Shown here: positions 8,655 to 16,946 of the stretch, in pieces
Layout: every line of letters begins with the position of its first letter
How positions within the stretch are numbered: the first letter of the stretch is position 1
NCBI GenBank assembly: GCA_004172935.1
Contig: SDZD01000029.1
Coordinates: forward strand, 18,636-82,635
DNA length: 64,000 nt
Source: a bacterium
GTDB lineage: Bacteria; Armatimonadota; Abditibacteriia; Abditibacteriales; Abditibacteriaceae
Direction of reading: 5' to 3'
Made by a program: the position numbers and the translations under genes
Notes under the pieces: model-generated
Seen by the model: the letters and a program-made list of their open reading frames with translations, nothing else
Database searches by the model: none
What the model was told of the DNA's origin: nothing

Positions 8655-8852
8655 GGTGTTTGATGGTCGGGATGAAGCGAAGAGGATGGTTCGTTCGGAC
8701 GTGTACCGAACGCGCCGTGGAGTCGGTGAGTTCGCCGAAGCAAATTGTGAATTTTGGCCCTTCCATCTGAAAGAAGGCTCAGCGAACTGGCGCTGAGTAA
8801 AACCGGAAGAGGATCATAAAAATAGAGAGAAAAGCACTCTTTTGTTATCCAA

Positions 8853-9629
8853 ATGCAACATCAAAACGTCATGCAAGCGTTTATCAATCTCGAAGAGAAA
8901 CCGAGCATTGCGGTATCGGGCCAAAACGTCCATTATGCCATCGACCATTACCTCCTCCCGCAGCATTGGAGCCTGCATCTCTACGACTACCACGCGCGCC
9001 TGTGGGTCGATGAACGGCCAATCGATCTTTACCCCGGCTGCGTGACGCTGGTGCCGCCAGGCGCCCATGTCGAATACCATTTTCAGGGGCGCTCTTCCCA
9101 TCTGTACGCCCATTTCGAACTCCCTCAAGTCTCCCCGGAAGCGGGCATAGCGCTGCCCGTCGCCTACGACATGAGGAGCGAGTTACACCGCTTCGAACAC
9201 TCGATGCAAACCATGACGGCGGCATTCCTCTTCAATAAAACGCGCGCCGAAATCAAGCTGTGGGATATGTTGTGGGAGTTGGTAGCGCACGGTGAGTCCG
9301 TCACTACGCGCCGCCACGCATCGCTCGAAAAAGCCCTCACCCTCATCGCCAGAAGGCTCGGCGAAGATATTTCGGTCACGGCTCTAGCGCGCGAGGTCGG
9401 ACTATCGCGCAACCACCTGACGCGCCTCTTCCGTCAGGACACCGGCCTAACGGTAGTCGCCTACGTGCGCCAGCAACGCGCCCGCCACGCTCAACACTTG
9501 CTCGAACACACCGCAGTCCCCATCAGCCGCATCGCCCGCGAGGTCAACGCCCCGACTCTACAAAGTTTCAGCGCCCTCATCAAGAAGGAAACCGGACACT
9601 CGCCCAACCACTGGCGCCGCCAACGCTAA
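8853..9629 (+). CDS. AraC-family transcriptional regulator
   Basis: The protein has 258 residues: an N-terminal cupin-like sensing domain (about 1-120; HWSLHLYDYHARLWV, YPGCVTLVPPGAHVEY) and a C-terminal double helix-turn-helix (about 155-255). The C-terminal part has the AraC signatures ISVTALAREVGLSRNHLTRL, then TGLTVVAYVRQQRARHAQHL, and ends in TGHSPNHWRRQR. It is divergent from the broken hydrolase, its former probable target, with about 200 bases between the starts. A close paralogue lies at 13588-14376 next to a fucosidase, so sugar sensing is a reasonable guess. The ligand is unknown. Confidence 0.88.
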   Translation: MQHQNVMQAFINLEEKPSIAVSGQNVHYAIDHYLLPQHWSLHLYDYHARLWVDERPIDLYPGCVTLVPPGAHVEYHFQGRSSHLYAHFELPQVSPEAGIALPVAYDMRSELHRFEHSMQTMTAAFLFNKTRAEIKLWDMLWELVAHGESVTTRRHASLEKALTLIARRLGEDISVTALAREVGLSRNHLTRLFRQDTGLTVVAYVRQQRARHAQHLLEHTAVPISRIAREVNAPTLQSFSALIKKETGHSPNHWRRQR

Positions 9630-9691
9630 GGGCACGCCCACAAGCGATATTCCTCCCCCTCGTTAACAAGCAACATTAGTCTTTTTGGTGA

Positions 9692-10078
9692 CCCGAAACA
9701 ACCTCTCAAAACACTGGCACGGCTCCGGGCAGCGTCAACGGATTAACCACTGCAATCTCTCTTTCCGAGGGCATTAACACGACTATCAGAGAACGCCGTT
9801 TGAGCATCCTCATCGACTCCTCGACACCTATAACCACAGGGACAACGTACCAACTGAATGCGGCAACGCCACAGAAAGTCATCAGCTACTCGGAATTCCG
9901 TGGCACGAGCAATACCGCGTTCGTGTGGAATTACGCGAAAACTGGAAGCATCACAGTGCAAAGCATCGATTCCAGCACGGTGACTCTGGTACTTTCCGGC
10001 GTGGGCTTCAGTGCCCAGAGCGGCGGCGCTGCTGGTTCGTTCACCTTCAACGGCACCTTCACAGTACCCCGTCGATAG
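9692..10078 (+). pseudogene. 5'-truncated beta-sandwich domain fragment
   Basis: The open frame runs from just after a TGA at 9689 to a stop at 10078 but has no convincing start: no ATG, and only a TTG at 9800. The translation (TAPGSVNGLTTAISLSEGIN, then LSILIDSSTPITTGTTYQL, SEFRGTSN, FVWNYAKTGSITV, GSFTFNGTFTVPRR) looks like the C-terminal beta-sandwich of a secreted or lipoprotein-type protein. A signal peptide and N-terminus are missing and no ribosome-binding site precedes the TTG. I call it a decayed remnant. A terminator still follows it, as expected for the end of a formerly functional gene. Confidence 0.55.
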
Positions 10079-10096
10079 GTTATATCGCAGCCAATA

Positions 10097-10130
10097 CCCC
10101 CCCGCTTTCAACAAAGAGCGGGGGGTTATT
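10097..10130. terminator. Rho-independent terminator
   Basis: A C-rich arm (CCCCCCGCT), a loop of about 10 bases and the arm AGCGGGGGG followed by TTATTTAT form a strong hairpin with a T-rich tail on the plus strand. It separates the gene remnant from the convergent YdeI-like gene. Confidence 0.75.
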
Positions 10131-10137
10131 TATCTAG

Positions 10138-10728
10138 TCACGAATCGTTCAGGCCCATTCCATCGAGAATGAGCGGCGTGCATTTTTCAATCCTCGACTC
10201 GCGGGTTTTGGCTTGCTTAGGCGATGCAAAATGCAGCAGGTAGGCGCGTCGGCGTCCCGGCGTCAGTGCCTCGAAGGCGGTTTTCAAAGCCGGGAGTTCA
10301 TCCAACTTCCGTTTGAACTCTTCGGGCATGGAAAATTCGTCGCTCTTTTTGAACTCCACTTTCAGCCCGGCCTTTGCCACTTCGATAGCTTCGGCAATAT
10401 AAGCCCTCAAGATGGGTTCTATCTCGGCGACTTCCCGAACATCGGTGAAGCGAATCTGGCGTGCAGCCTGCGTGTTCTCCGTTTGCTGGATAAGAACCCC
10501 CTTATCGTCTTTCAACAGAGCACCTTTGGGAAACAAAACCGCGCAATATTCCTTGAAAGCATGAATTAAAACGATGTTGCCGCCCTCGAACGTGTAGCAA
10601 GGCACGCCCCACTTCAACTCTTCGCTTACTCCACAATCGAGAACAATGGTTCTCAACTGCCTTTGTTCTTCCTGCCATTTGTTGGCTTTTTCGAAGTAAA
10701 AATCGACTTTGGGATTGGTTGGGTTCAT
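10138..10728 (-). CDS. YdeI/OmpD-associated family protein (DUF1801 plus OmdA-like)
   Basis: The protein has 196 residues. The N-terminal two thirds match the DUF1801 fold (VDFYFEKANKWQEEQRQLR, then LKWGVPCYTFEGGNIVLIHAF and AVLFPKGALLKD). The C-terminal third is the OmdA-type helix bundle (FSMPEEFKRKLDELPALKTAFEALTPGRRRAYLLHF and then KQAKTRESRIEKC, a run broken here across two helices). This family is widespread and poorly characterised; some members are linked to bacteriocin protection or stress. It is followed upstream by the ArsR-SRPBCC operon with 18 bases between, so it may be the fourth gene of that unit. Confidence 0.85.
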   Translation of the reverse strand: MNPTNPKVDFYFEKANKWQEEQRQLRTIVLDCGVSEELKWGVPCYTFEGGNIVLIHAFKEYCAVLFPKGALLKDDKGVLIQQTENTQAARQIRFTDVREVAEIEPILRAYIAEAIEVAKAGLKVEFKKSDEFSMPEEFKRKLDELPALKTAFEALTPGRRRAYLLHFASPKQAKTRESRIEKCTPLILDGMGLNDS

Positions 10729-10746
10729 TTCAGTAGAGGGCCGTTG

Positions 10747-10956
10747 TCAGGCCGATTTTCTCGAAATAAGCTGGCGCAGCGTATGACCTTTCCACATCCA
10801 CAGCCCTGTTAAAACAAGCACCGGAATCGAGATAAACCGCACGACGGGGGCGTAGTTGGGAAGCTCTTCGAACGGGCTATAAACATAGCCTACTATCGGA
10901 ATGCTAAAGACAATGTGAATCCATCGGGAAATCGCGCGTTGGGTGGAATTATTCAT
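10747..10956 (-). CDS. Small two-helix membrane protein
   Basis: The 69-residue protein has two hydrophobic segments, about residues 10-27 (RWIHIVFSIPIVGYVYS) and 40-56 (FISIPVLVLTGLWMWKG), and a basic C-terminus (RQLISRKSA). ATG 10956 overlaps the TGA of the SRPBCC gene as ATGA, so it is translationally coupled. A longer open frame extends upstream but lies inside the SRPBCC gene in another frame. Short proteins of this type often accompany ArsR-SRPBCC pairs; the function is unknown. Confidence 0.75.
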   Translation of the reverse strand: MNNSTQRAISRWIHIVFSIPIVGYVYSPFEELPNYAPVVRFISIPVLVLTGLWMWKGHTLRQLISRKSA

Positions 10957-11381
10957 GGTTGTGTTGTAATGTCGGCCAGTTGCCCCAGCATCTTGTCCCA
11001 GCCGAACTCGGCGCCGCGAACCGCCTGATTGCCGCGCAGCTGCGAAACATCGAAGCCCGAATGCTCGAAGAAAACGCGCGTGCCGTCGCCCTCCGGCTCC
11101 AGCCGGAAACTCACCCGCGTGTTCACCACCGGGCCACCGACCGACCACGAAAACGCCAGTTGACTTGGAGGGTCGCACTCAAGCACCTCGCAGCGCACGG
11201 TTAAGCCATCGAACCCCGCCTTCAAGTTCGCGGGCACGCTAAAGGTAAATTGGTGCCCGATAAGCGGCTCGAAGTCGTTGGGATACATCCATTCCGCCAG
11301 CGTGTCGCGCTCGGTAATCGCTTGCCACACCTTCTCCGGCGGCTTAGGAATCACAATTTCTCGTCGAATCGTTTTATTCAT
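10953..11381 (-). CDS. SRPBCC (AHSA1-type) ligand-binding protein
   Basis: The 142-residue protein has a START/Bet v1-like fold: RREIVIPKPPEKVWQAITER, DTLAEWMYP, SWSVGGPVVNTRVSFRLEPE, TRVFFEHSGFD and a final helix with GWDKMLGQLADI. This is the activator of Hsp90 ATPase-like domain common beside ArsR regulators. Both ends overlap neighbours by 4 bases (ATGA), with the regulator upstream and the membrane protein downstream. The hydrophobic ligand and physiological role are unknown. Confidence 0.88.
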   Translation of the reverse strand: MNKTIRREIVIPKPPEKVWQAITERDTLAEWMYPNDFEPLIGHQFTFSVPANLKAGFDGLTVRCEVLECDPPSQLAFSWSVGGPVVNTRVSFRLEPEGDGTRVFFEHSGFDVSQLRGNQAVRGAEFGWDKMLGQLADITTQP

Positions 11382-11710
11382 TCTTCCTCCCCTTTGGCCA
11401 ACTGTTGCTGAAGACGCAAAAGGTGGTTGTCCCAGAACTGCTCGTAATGCGCCATCCATTCCCGCACGGGGCCAAGCCGCTCAGGAACAAGATGGTAACG
11501 GCGTTCACGTCCATGCCGATGCTCGCCGACAAGCCCGGCATCGAGCAAGATACGCAGATGCTGCGAAACAGCGGGGCGACTCATCTCGAAATGCGCGGCA
11601 ATATCGCCCACCGAACGCTCGGTTTCGGTCAGCAAATCCAACATCTCGCGCCGCGCCCGATGGCTAATCGCCACGAACACATCGGACTCACGCTCAGGGG
11701 ACACCGCCAT
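11378..11710 (-). CDS. ArsR-family winged-helix repressor
   Basis: The 110-residue product has a winged helix-turn-helix: FVAISHRARREMLDLL, SVGDIAAHFEMSRPAVSQHL, then LLDAGLVGEHRHGRERRYHL. No metal-binding Cys cluster is visible, which fits the SRPBCC-linked ArsR group rather than metal sensors. ATG 11710 is chosen over a TTG at 11731 because the longer version would run through the palindromic operator just upstream. It overlaps the SRPBCC gene by 4 bases and is the first gene of the operon, probably autoregulated. Confidence 0.88.
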   Translation of the reverse strand: MAVSPERESDVFVAISHRARREMLDLLTETERSVGDIAAHFEMSRPAVSQHLRILLDAGLVGEHRHGRERRYHLVPERLGPVREWMAHYEQFWDNHLLRLQQQLAKGEEE

Positions 11711-11722
11711 ACAGAAATTATA

Positions 11723-11740
11723 GGTAAGCAATCACTTACC
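11723..11740. promoter_or_regulatory. ArsR operator (inverted repeat)
   Basis: GGTAAG, six bases, then CTTACC forms an 18-bp inverted repeat centred about 21 bases before the ArsR start. The half-site GTAAG/CTTAC with a short spacer is the usual layout for this SRPBCC-linked ArsR group, so negative autoregulation is likely. Confidence 0.7.
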
Positions 11741-11764
11741 TGTCAAGCACCAATAATCCTTTTA

Positions 11765-11804
11765 AATACAAAACAGCCAGAGCGGGCTAATTACCGCTCT
11801 GGCT
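11765..11804 (-). terminator. Terminator of the fucosidase gene
   Basis: An 11-bp perfect stem (AGCCAGAGCGG and its complement, 11775-11785 with 11794-11804) and an 8-base loop, followed on the minus strand by TGTTTTGTATTT, lies just after the fucosidase stop. Confidence 0.75.
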
Positions 11805-11818
11805 ATCCGATAGTTCTC

Positions 11819-13507
11819 TTATCTCACGATGTCAAATTCGATTTCGTTGATGGTCGGCCCTTGAGTCGCATCGAGAATGTTGAGGCGCACCACCTGAACT
11901 TTCACTGCCTTGAATTGGGCGCTGTAGTTAGCTCCCACCCCTGTCCCCTCCACCAATGTCTGCCACTCGGTGCTGTCGGGCGCCTGATATTGGAGCTGGA
12001 ACTTTCGCACTCGTCCGGCGAAAGCTTCGTTGATGGTCACGCCCTTGATAGTGGTCGGCACAAACAGTTCGGCCTGAAGCGATGCCTCTTTGGTGCCATC
12101 GGGAGTGGCCCAGCGCGTACCCGCGTCGCCATCGAAGGCTTTGGCACCGTCATAAGTAAGGCTGTTCTCGTACACCACCGAAGCTGTCGCCAACACCTTG
12201 AGCGTAGCGGCGCTAATGGGCGCAATATCCATTGCGCTACCATTCAGTTGTAAGGCCACCACCGTATCGGCCCCCTTCTGCGAAGCCGTTGGAACGCTAA
12301 TCGTCAATCCGCTGCCGCTCTGCTTGATTTTGGCTTCGCCGCCACCAAGTACCCAGCTTTTCACAATTCGTTTGGGCAATGCGGGCAACGTCACCTGCTC
12401 GCCATCCCATTGCAGCACATGGACATACACCGTGTTGCCTTTGCGCGTCGAGACATAGCGCGTCCCCGGCTTGAAGGGGCCGCCCCGAGTGCCATAAATC
12501 GACTCGGAGTTCACCTTCATCCACGCCGCCATGTTTTGCAGTCGGTCGGCCTGAGTGGGGTCGATTGTGCCATCGGGACGCAGCCCGATGTTGAGCAAAA
12601 AGTTCCCATCGCCGCCATTGCAACGCGCCAGAGTCTGAATGCACTGCGCCGAGCTTTTATATCGGTCATTCGGCTTGTAGGCCCACTGGTCGCCGATGGT
12701 CATGCAAGTTTCCCAGTAACGTTGGTCGTCGTAAGTGCCGATAGATTGTTCGGGCGTGTAGTAGTCGCCGGGAAGCCCGCTGCGGTTGTTGATAATCACA
12801 TTCGGGTTATCGGCCTTCATCTGCCGGAACAGGTTATCGGCGTCCCAATATTCGGCGCTCCCCCCCAATCCATCGAACCACACCGAATCGACGGGGCCAT
12901 ATTTGGTTTGCAACTCGTGAACCTGCGCGTGGAAATACTGGTTGTACCTGGCGTGGTCACGGTCGTAGTCGGGATGGTGTAAATCGGGCTGCGAGTAATA
13001 AACGCACCAGTGCAGCCCCGCCTCATGACAGGCATCAGCCAGTTGCCGTGTGATGTCCTTGCCATAAGGCGATTCAGGGCTGGTGATTTTGTAGTCGGTC
13101 AACTGGCTATCGAACATCGAAAAGCCGTCGTGGTGCTTGGTGGTGAACACCACGTACTTCATACCCGCCACTTTAGCCAATGCCACAACCGCTTTCGCAT
13201 CGAACTTAGTCGGGTTGAACTGCTTGTAAAGCACATCGTACTCCGCCGCCGGAATGCCGCCGGGGTTGGGGCCGTAAGGATTCGGCGAACGGCTGATGCT
13301 GATTTCGGTGCCCTTCAAACTCGATGGGTTCCAGTGAATGAACAACCCGAAACGGGCGTCGCGCCACCACGCCATCCGCGCGTCGCGTTGCTGCACGCTT
13401 TCAGGAGCCGGGTTAGTGGGGGTCGGTTGTGCGGGAGCAGAAGCAGCCCCCAGCGCCACCGCACCAACGGCAAAGAGCGAAGCAAAAGACGATTGGATGT
13501 GTTTCAA
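11819..13507 (-). CDS. Secreted GH29 alpha-L-fucosidase
   Basis: The 562-residue protein has a signal peptide (SLFAVGAVALGAASAPAQ) and a GH29 TIM barrel at about 35-345. It shows RFGLFIHWN, YVVFTTKHHDGFSMFDS (the HHD substrate-binding block), LADACHEAGLHWCVYYS and VWFDG, whose D212 is the expected nucleophile. GGDGNFLLNIGLRPDGTID closes the barrel. A C-terminal beta-sandwich of F5/8 type C character follows (about 435-562; YENSLTYDGAKAFDGDAGTR, LQAELFVPTTIKGVTINE). It removes terminal alpha-fucose from oligo- or polysaccharides outside the cytoplasm. It is divergent from an AraC regulator that probably controls it. Confidence 0.92.
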   Translation of the reverse strand: MKHIQSSFASLFAVGAVALGAASAPAQPTPTNPAPESVQQRDARMAWWRDARFGLFIHWNPSSLKGTEISISRSPNPYGPNPGGIPAAEYDVLYKQFNPTKFDAKAVVALAKVAGMKYVVFTTKHHDGFSMFDSQLTDYKITSPESPYGKDITRQLADACHEAGLHWCVYYSQPDLHHPDYDRDHARYNQYFHAQVHELQTKYGPVDSVWFDGLGGSAEYWDADNLFRQMKADNPNVIINNRSGLPGDYYTPEQSIGTYDDQRYWETCMTIGDQWAYKPNDRYKSSAQCIQTLARCNGGDGNFLLNIGLRPDGTIDPTQADRLQNMAAWMKVNSESIYGTRGGPFKPGTRYVSTRKGNTVYVHVLQWDGEQVTLPALPKRIVKSWVLGGGEAKIKQSGSGLTISVPTASQKGADTVVALQLNGSAMDIAPISAATLKVLATASVVYENSLTYDGAKAFDGDAGTRWATPDGTKEASLQAELFVPTTIKGVTINEAFAGRVRKFQLQYQAPDSTEWQTLVEGTGVGANYSAQFKAVKVQVVRLNILDATQGPTINEIEFDIVR

Positions 13508-13587
13508 AGCAACTTCAGTAAAATCAACATCATTCGGCGTTTACAGCCTAAAAAATCCCCTTACTGTTGTTTAAAATCACTCTATCG

Positions 13588-14376
13588 ATGCCAATACCGC
13601 TACTCTTCCCCATCGACCTGACTCAACGCCCACACCTCGCGGCCTGTGCCACCAACCTGCACAGCGGCACCGAGCGTTTCCGGCTCGCCCAGCACTGGAG
13701 CCTGCACATTTACCAGTACCACGCGCGCCTCACAGTCGCCGCTGCCCCCTTCGACATCGTCCCCGGCTCCATGACGCTGGTGCCTCCCGATACCCCCATC
13801 GAATATCGCTATCAGGGGCCATCGCGCCACATCTTCGCCCACTTCACCCTACCCTCTCCCGCGCCCACCCCATCCCAATTAGCGCTGCCAGTCTTCTACG
13901 ACGTGCGCCGCGACTTCCAGCACTTCGAGCAGGAAATGGAAGCCATCGCCGAAGCCCTGTTACTCAATCCCCTGCGCGCCGAAATCAAGCTGTGGGACTT
14001 GTTGTGGGAATTGGCCGAGTACGCCCACAACACCGCTCCCCAGCACCACCCCTCGCTCGAAAAAGCCCTGCACCTCATCGAATCACGCCTCTCCGAAGAC
14101 ATCTCGGTAACAGCACTGGCTCGCGAAGTCGGCCTCTCACACAACCACCTGACGCGCCTGTTCCGTCAGGCAACCGGAGACACCGTCGTCGCCTACGTGC
14201 GCCACCAACGCGCCGAGCGCGCCAAACACCTGCTCGCCCACACCACCATGCCGCTCAAAGTCATAGCCGCCCAAATCAACTCCGCCGATCTGCAAAGCTT
14301 CAGCGCCCTCATCAAAAAAGAAACCGGCCACGCACCCAGCCACTGGCGCCAGAAACCAGATATTGAGGCGCAGTAA
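13588..14376 (+). CDS. AraC-family regulator, paralogue of the 8.9-kb regulator
   Basis: The 262-residue protein is colinear with the regulator at 8853-9629. The cupin-like half contains HWSLHIYQYHARLTV and PGSMTLVPPDTPIEYRY. The DNA-binding half contains ISVTALAREVGLSHNHLTRL, TGDTVVAYVRHQRAERAKHL and TGHAPSHWRQKP. ATG 13588 is used; a TTG at 13567 would add seven residues. It is divergent from the GH29 gene with 80 bases between starts, so fucose or a fucosylated product is a likely inducer (inference). Confidence 0.88.
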   Translation: MPIPLLFPIDLTQRPHLAACATNLHSGTERFRLAQHWSLHIYQYHARLTVAAAPFDIVPGSMTLVPPDTPIEYRYQGPSRHIFAHFTLPSPAPTPSQLALPVFYDVRRDFQHFEQEMEAIAEALLLNPLRAEIKLWDLLWELAEYAHNTAPQHHPSLEKALHLIESRLSEDISVTALAREVGLSHNHLTRLFRQATGDTVVAYVRHQRAERAKHLLAHTTMPLKVIAAQINSADLQSFSALIKKETGHAPSHWRQKPDIEAQ

Positions 14377-14377
14377 T

Positions 14378-14626
14378 TTATGAAGAACTCGATTGCTCCC
14401 GTTGACTTTGCTCGCATTCATCAATAAACGGTACGATTAAATGCCCTATCGCCAAAGCACCAGCCGGCTCAGCGAGCCGATGAATTAGCCTCACTCCCTC
14501 TTGTAATTTTTTGCTATCTGTCACGCCGTACATAGCATCAGTTATTTCGCTGATGACTTTTAATAGGGTGCGCGCATCTGTTGGATTGCGAGAGAGGATT
14601 TCATCAATGTCTTCATCAAAGTCCAT
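14378..14626 (-). CDS. Small acidic hypothetical protein
   Basis: The 82-residue frame starts MDFDEDIDEILSRNP and ends in a Ser/Gln-rich tail (ECEQSQREQSSSS). It is predicted helical, soluble and acidic. No family is recognised and no clear Shine-Dalgarno precedes the ATG. It is convergent with the AraC gene with one base between stops. The compact fit between neighbours and AT-richer codons favour a real but unknown gene. Confidence 0.4.
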   Translation of the reverse strand: MDFDEDIDEILSRNPTDARTLLKVISEITDAMYGVTDSKKLQEGVRLIHRLAEPAGALAIGHLIVPFIDECEQSQREQSSSS

Positions 14627-14673
14627 AGCAGCAGGAGTGTCATCAATCCCTCCAAATGAGGCATCACAAACCG

Positions 14674-14706
14674 AAAAGCCGGATACCTTCTGGCATCCGG
14701 CTTTAT
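14674..14706 (-). terminator. Terminator of the bicupin gene
   Basis: AAAGCCGGAT and ATCCGGCTTT (14675-14684 and 14695-14704) form a perfect 10-bp stem with a 10-base loop, located just after the cupin stop. T residues of the stem end give a U-run on either strand. Confidence 0.7.
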
Positions 14707-14722
14707 CTCTGACGACTGAAAC

Positions 14723-15688
14723 TTAGCTGAAAGTCACCCCAAAACGCTTCCCCAGCGAGGAAAGCGTGTTGGTTGCCTCATCGCCCGATACTTCGGCCAG
14801 AGCCGCATCCACGAAGAACTCATCGAATCCGCCGGGAGTCATGAAGGCCACCATACGCGCTGACTGGCTGGCGATGCAAAATCCGCTTTTATGTCCGCGC
14901 GGCACCCACACCACATCGCCTTTTTCGGCGAGGACGGTTTCGGCGCCGAGCCTGAACTCGACCTGCCCTTCTTCGATGATGAACGCCTGATCTTCCCGGT
15001 TATGCTGGCAAACTGGCAGGCTGCGATTGTGCGCTCCTGTGAGGCGAACCATCGAATAACGGCCCTGTGTATCGTCGGTGTTCAGCAACAGCGCCACCTC
15101 GAACCCCAGCACCGACATCGCCCGCTTGGATGAAGGAATGATTTTGGTGCGCGGCACTTCTGGCAAAGCGAACGCATCATCGGCGGGCAGCAGCGAAATG
15201 CCATATTCGCCGCACAACTGCCCCGCGACTTCCATATTGGGGGCGCCACCATTCTGGAAAAGCCCCGCCCAACGCATCAGAAAGTTCTCGAAGCCACTGG
15301 GCGCCACGATGATGAAAAAGTGATTCGGTTCGCCAGAATCAAGTCCGCGAAAACGGTGGGCTTCGCCGCGCGACATGTAAGCGACATCCCCGGCGCGGGC
15401 CACCACGAGTTGTCCATTAGCGAGCAGTTCGAAGGCTCCGCTCTGCACGACGAAAATCTCTTCTTCGTTGCTATGGATATGCGGTGGTGGGCCACTGTTG
15501 ACATCGACAAAGGTGGAAGCAACCGTCAGGCGCCCCCCGCTATGTTCGCCAGTCAGCATAAAGGCGCCTTTCTCACCGGGGCCTCCTTGCATCGGCGGCA
15601 AATCGGCAGCGCGCATAATGCAGGGTCGGCCAGCAGCAATGGAAGGTTGCGTAAACGAGAGCGCAGCAGCAGCATGAGTGTGATTCAT
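14723..15688 (-). CDS. Bicupin (quercetinase-like) protein
   Basis: The 321-residue protein has two cupin domains. The first, at about 55-125, has PPPHIHSNEEEIFVVQSG, giving the metal-type H-x-H-x4-E, and GDVAYMSRGEAHRF with the later His. The second, at about 215-290, has the degenerate CQHNREDQAFIIEEGQVEF and KGDVVWVPRGHKSGF. ATG 15688 (MNHTHAAAAL) is preferred over a longer frame. It resembles quercetin 2,3-dioxygenase-like bicupins, but many such proteins have other roles, so the substrate is open. It is a single-gene unit with its own terminator. Confidence 0.8.
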   Translation of the reverse strand: MNHTHAAAALSFTQPSIAAGRPCIMRAADLPPMQGGPGEKGAFMLTGEHSGGRLTVASTFVDVNSGPPPHIHSNEEEIFVVQSGAFELLANGQLVVARAGDVAYMSRGEAHRFRGLDSGEPNHFFIIVAPSGFENFLMRWAGLFQNGGAPNMEVAGQLCGEYGISLLPADDAFALPEVPRTKIIPSSKRAMSVLGFEVALLLNTDDTQGRYSMVRLTGAHNRSLPVCQHNREDQAFIIEEGQVEFRLGAETVLAEKGDVVWVPRGHKSGFCIASQSARMVAFMTPGGFDEFFVDAALAEVSGDEATNTLSSLGKRFGVTFS

Positions 15689-15819
15689 ATTCGTGTTCCT
15701 GAGTTGGCGAATCCTATCTCGCCCAACACGAAACACTTTCCCCTGCCGCTCTGAAAAAACTCTGACACCTCAACAAAAAAATCTGATCATTCTCGATTTC
15801 AGAGTGAGGACCCACATTG

Positions 15820-16386
15820 TCAGCCTCCTACAGCCGCATCCCGATATTCGACTCTCCCCAAAGTCTCGAAGTGAGCCACGTTGTTGTTCTGATTGAAAAA
15901 GCGAGTCTCGACTGTGCCTCCATCAGCAATTGGGGTCAGCAAAATATAATCTTCGTCAAAGCACAGCCTAACCCCAAAAGGCTTGTCGTCATTCTTTATG
16001 CAAACAAGATCGACATGCCGAACCAAATGCCCACTAATGAACTCGAACGCCGGACTGAATGAGAAGTCGAAATATTGCACCTTGAACTCCTCGCCTTCAC
16101 TCGAAGCCATCCAAGCCTTGATGTCCGAATCAAACGATTGCCAAGAACTCATCTTCAGGGGAAGAGATTCGTACTGAACGCACGGAGTCCATATGTCCGC
16201 TCTATCAATCGAGATAACACACAATTGGGTGGGGGCATCATCAAAAACAAGCCCAAGCGCCATATCGACATCCAACATGTTTTCCTCTCCCACTGGAGGC
16301 CAAACGAGGATGAACACCCGCCCCACCCTTCTCCCCACAAAAGCCCGAACTTCTCGATTAATGCTGGCACTCTGTTTTTCTACCAT
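15820..16386 (-). CDS. Hypothetical protein of 188 residues
   Basis: I recognise no family. The protein is soluble, alternating beta and helix (RVGRVFILVWPPVGEEN, LCVISIDRADIWTP, VRHVDLVCIKNDDKPFGV, YILLTPIADGGTVETRFF). An AGGA lies 8 bases before ATG 16386. The DNA is AT-richer than its surroundings. The style (small, acidic, orphan, followed by another orphan of the same style) resembles polymorphic-toxin immunity proteins, but no toxin is present nearby and I make no functional claim. Confidence 0.6.
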   Translation of the reverse strand: MVEKQSASINREVRAFVGRRVGRVFILVWPPVGEENMLDVDMALGLVFDDAPTQLCVISIDRADIWTPCVQYESLPLKMSSWQSFDSDIKAWMASSEGEEFKVQYFDFSFSPAFEFISGHLVRHVDLVCIKNDDKPFGVRLCFDEDYILLTPIADGGTVETRFFNQNNNVAHFETLGRVEYRDAAVGG

Positions 16387-16474
16387 TGATTATTTCCTAC
16401 TACTCAGAGTAAGGTTCAGTAAATCGCCCATTCTCATTGTTGGAAACCATCACTAATCAGAACTTCTGTTGGGG

Positions 16475-16843
16475 TCATCCCATGTTGATAACCCAGGCAA
16501 TATAGAGGTCCCAGCCATCTTCCAAAGGTAAGTCGAGCATCTGCTTCAACTCCTTTTCGTCCCCTCTGCCGCCAATATCATCAGAACCTCTGCCACCAAT
16601 GGTTTCTTGCCCATCTTTTCTATCGAGCCACAAGAACACTGTCCACGGAATTTCCAACTCTCCTGTTTGATTGAACAGACGACCAACATAAGAGTGGTGA
16701 GATATAAAAGCCGACAACAGGGCTTCATAGGCCGTTGTGCCTTGCACGTCGATAGAACGCAGGAACGTAAAAGGGGGAGTCTCAGGTCCAATCTTCAACA
16801 TGTACTCCCAACGCTGGTCAAATCCCAATGTCAGTTTCGCCAT
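16475..16843 (-). CDS. Hypothetical protein of 122 residues
   Basis: No family is recognised. The protein has a beta-rich N-terminus (LGFDQRWEYMLKIGP) and an acidic, Gly-rich loop (GGRGSDDIGGRGDEKELKQM). It ends in DGWDLYIAWVINMG. It starts 89 bases upstream of the similar-style orphan at 15820-16386, so the two could share a transcript. Function unknown. Confidence 0.5.
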   Translation of the reverse strand: MAKLTLGFDQRWEYMLKIGPETPPFTFLRSIDVQGTTAYEALLSAFISHHSYVGRLFNQTGELEIPWTVFLWLDRKDGQETIGGRGSDDIGGRGDEKELKQMLDLPLEDGWDLYIAWVINMG

Positions 16844-16946
16844 GATTTCGTTCTACTCTATGTTTGCCTGCTCGCTCGACATTCTGGAGAGTTGCTTTCT
16901 ACTTATATCAAATGGCCCGCGCTTTTGACGCGAGCCACTTCGTTAT

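Noticed and set aside
11405..12253. 282-codon plus-strand frame
   Set aside because: It runs antisense across the ArsR start, a palindromic operator and the fucosidase C-terminus, both clearly real.
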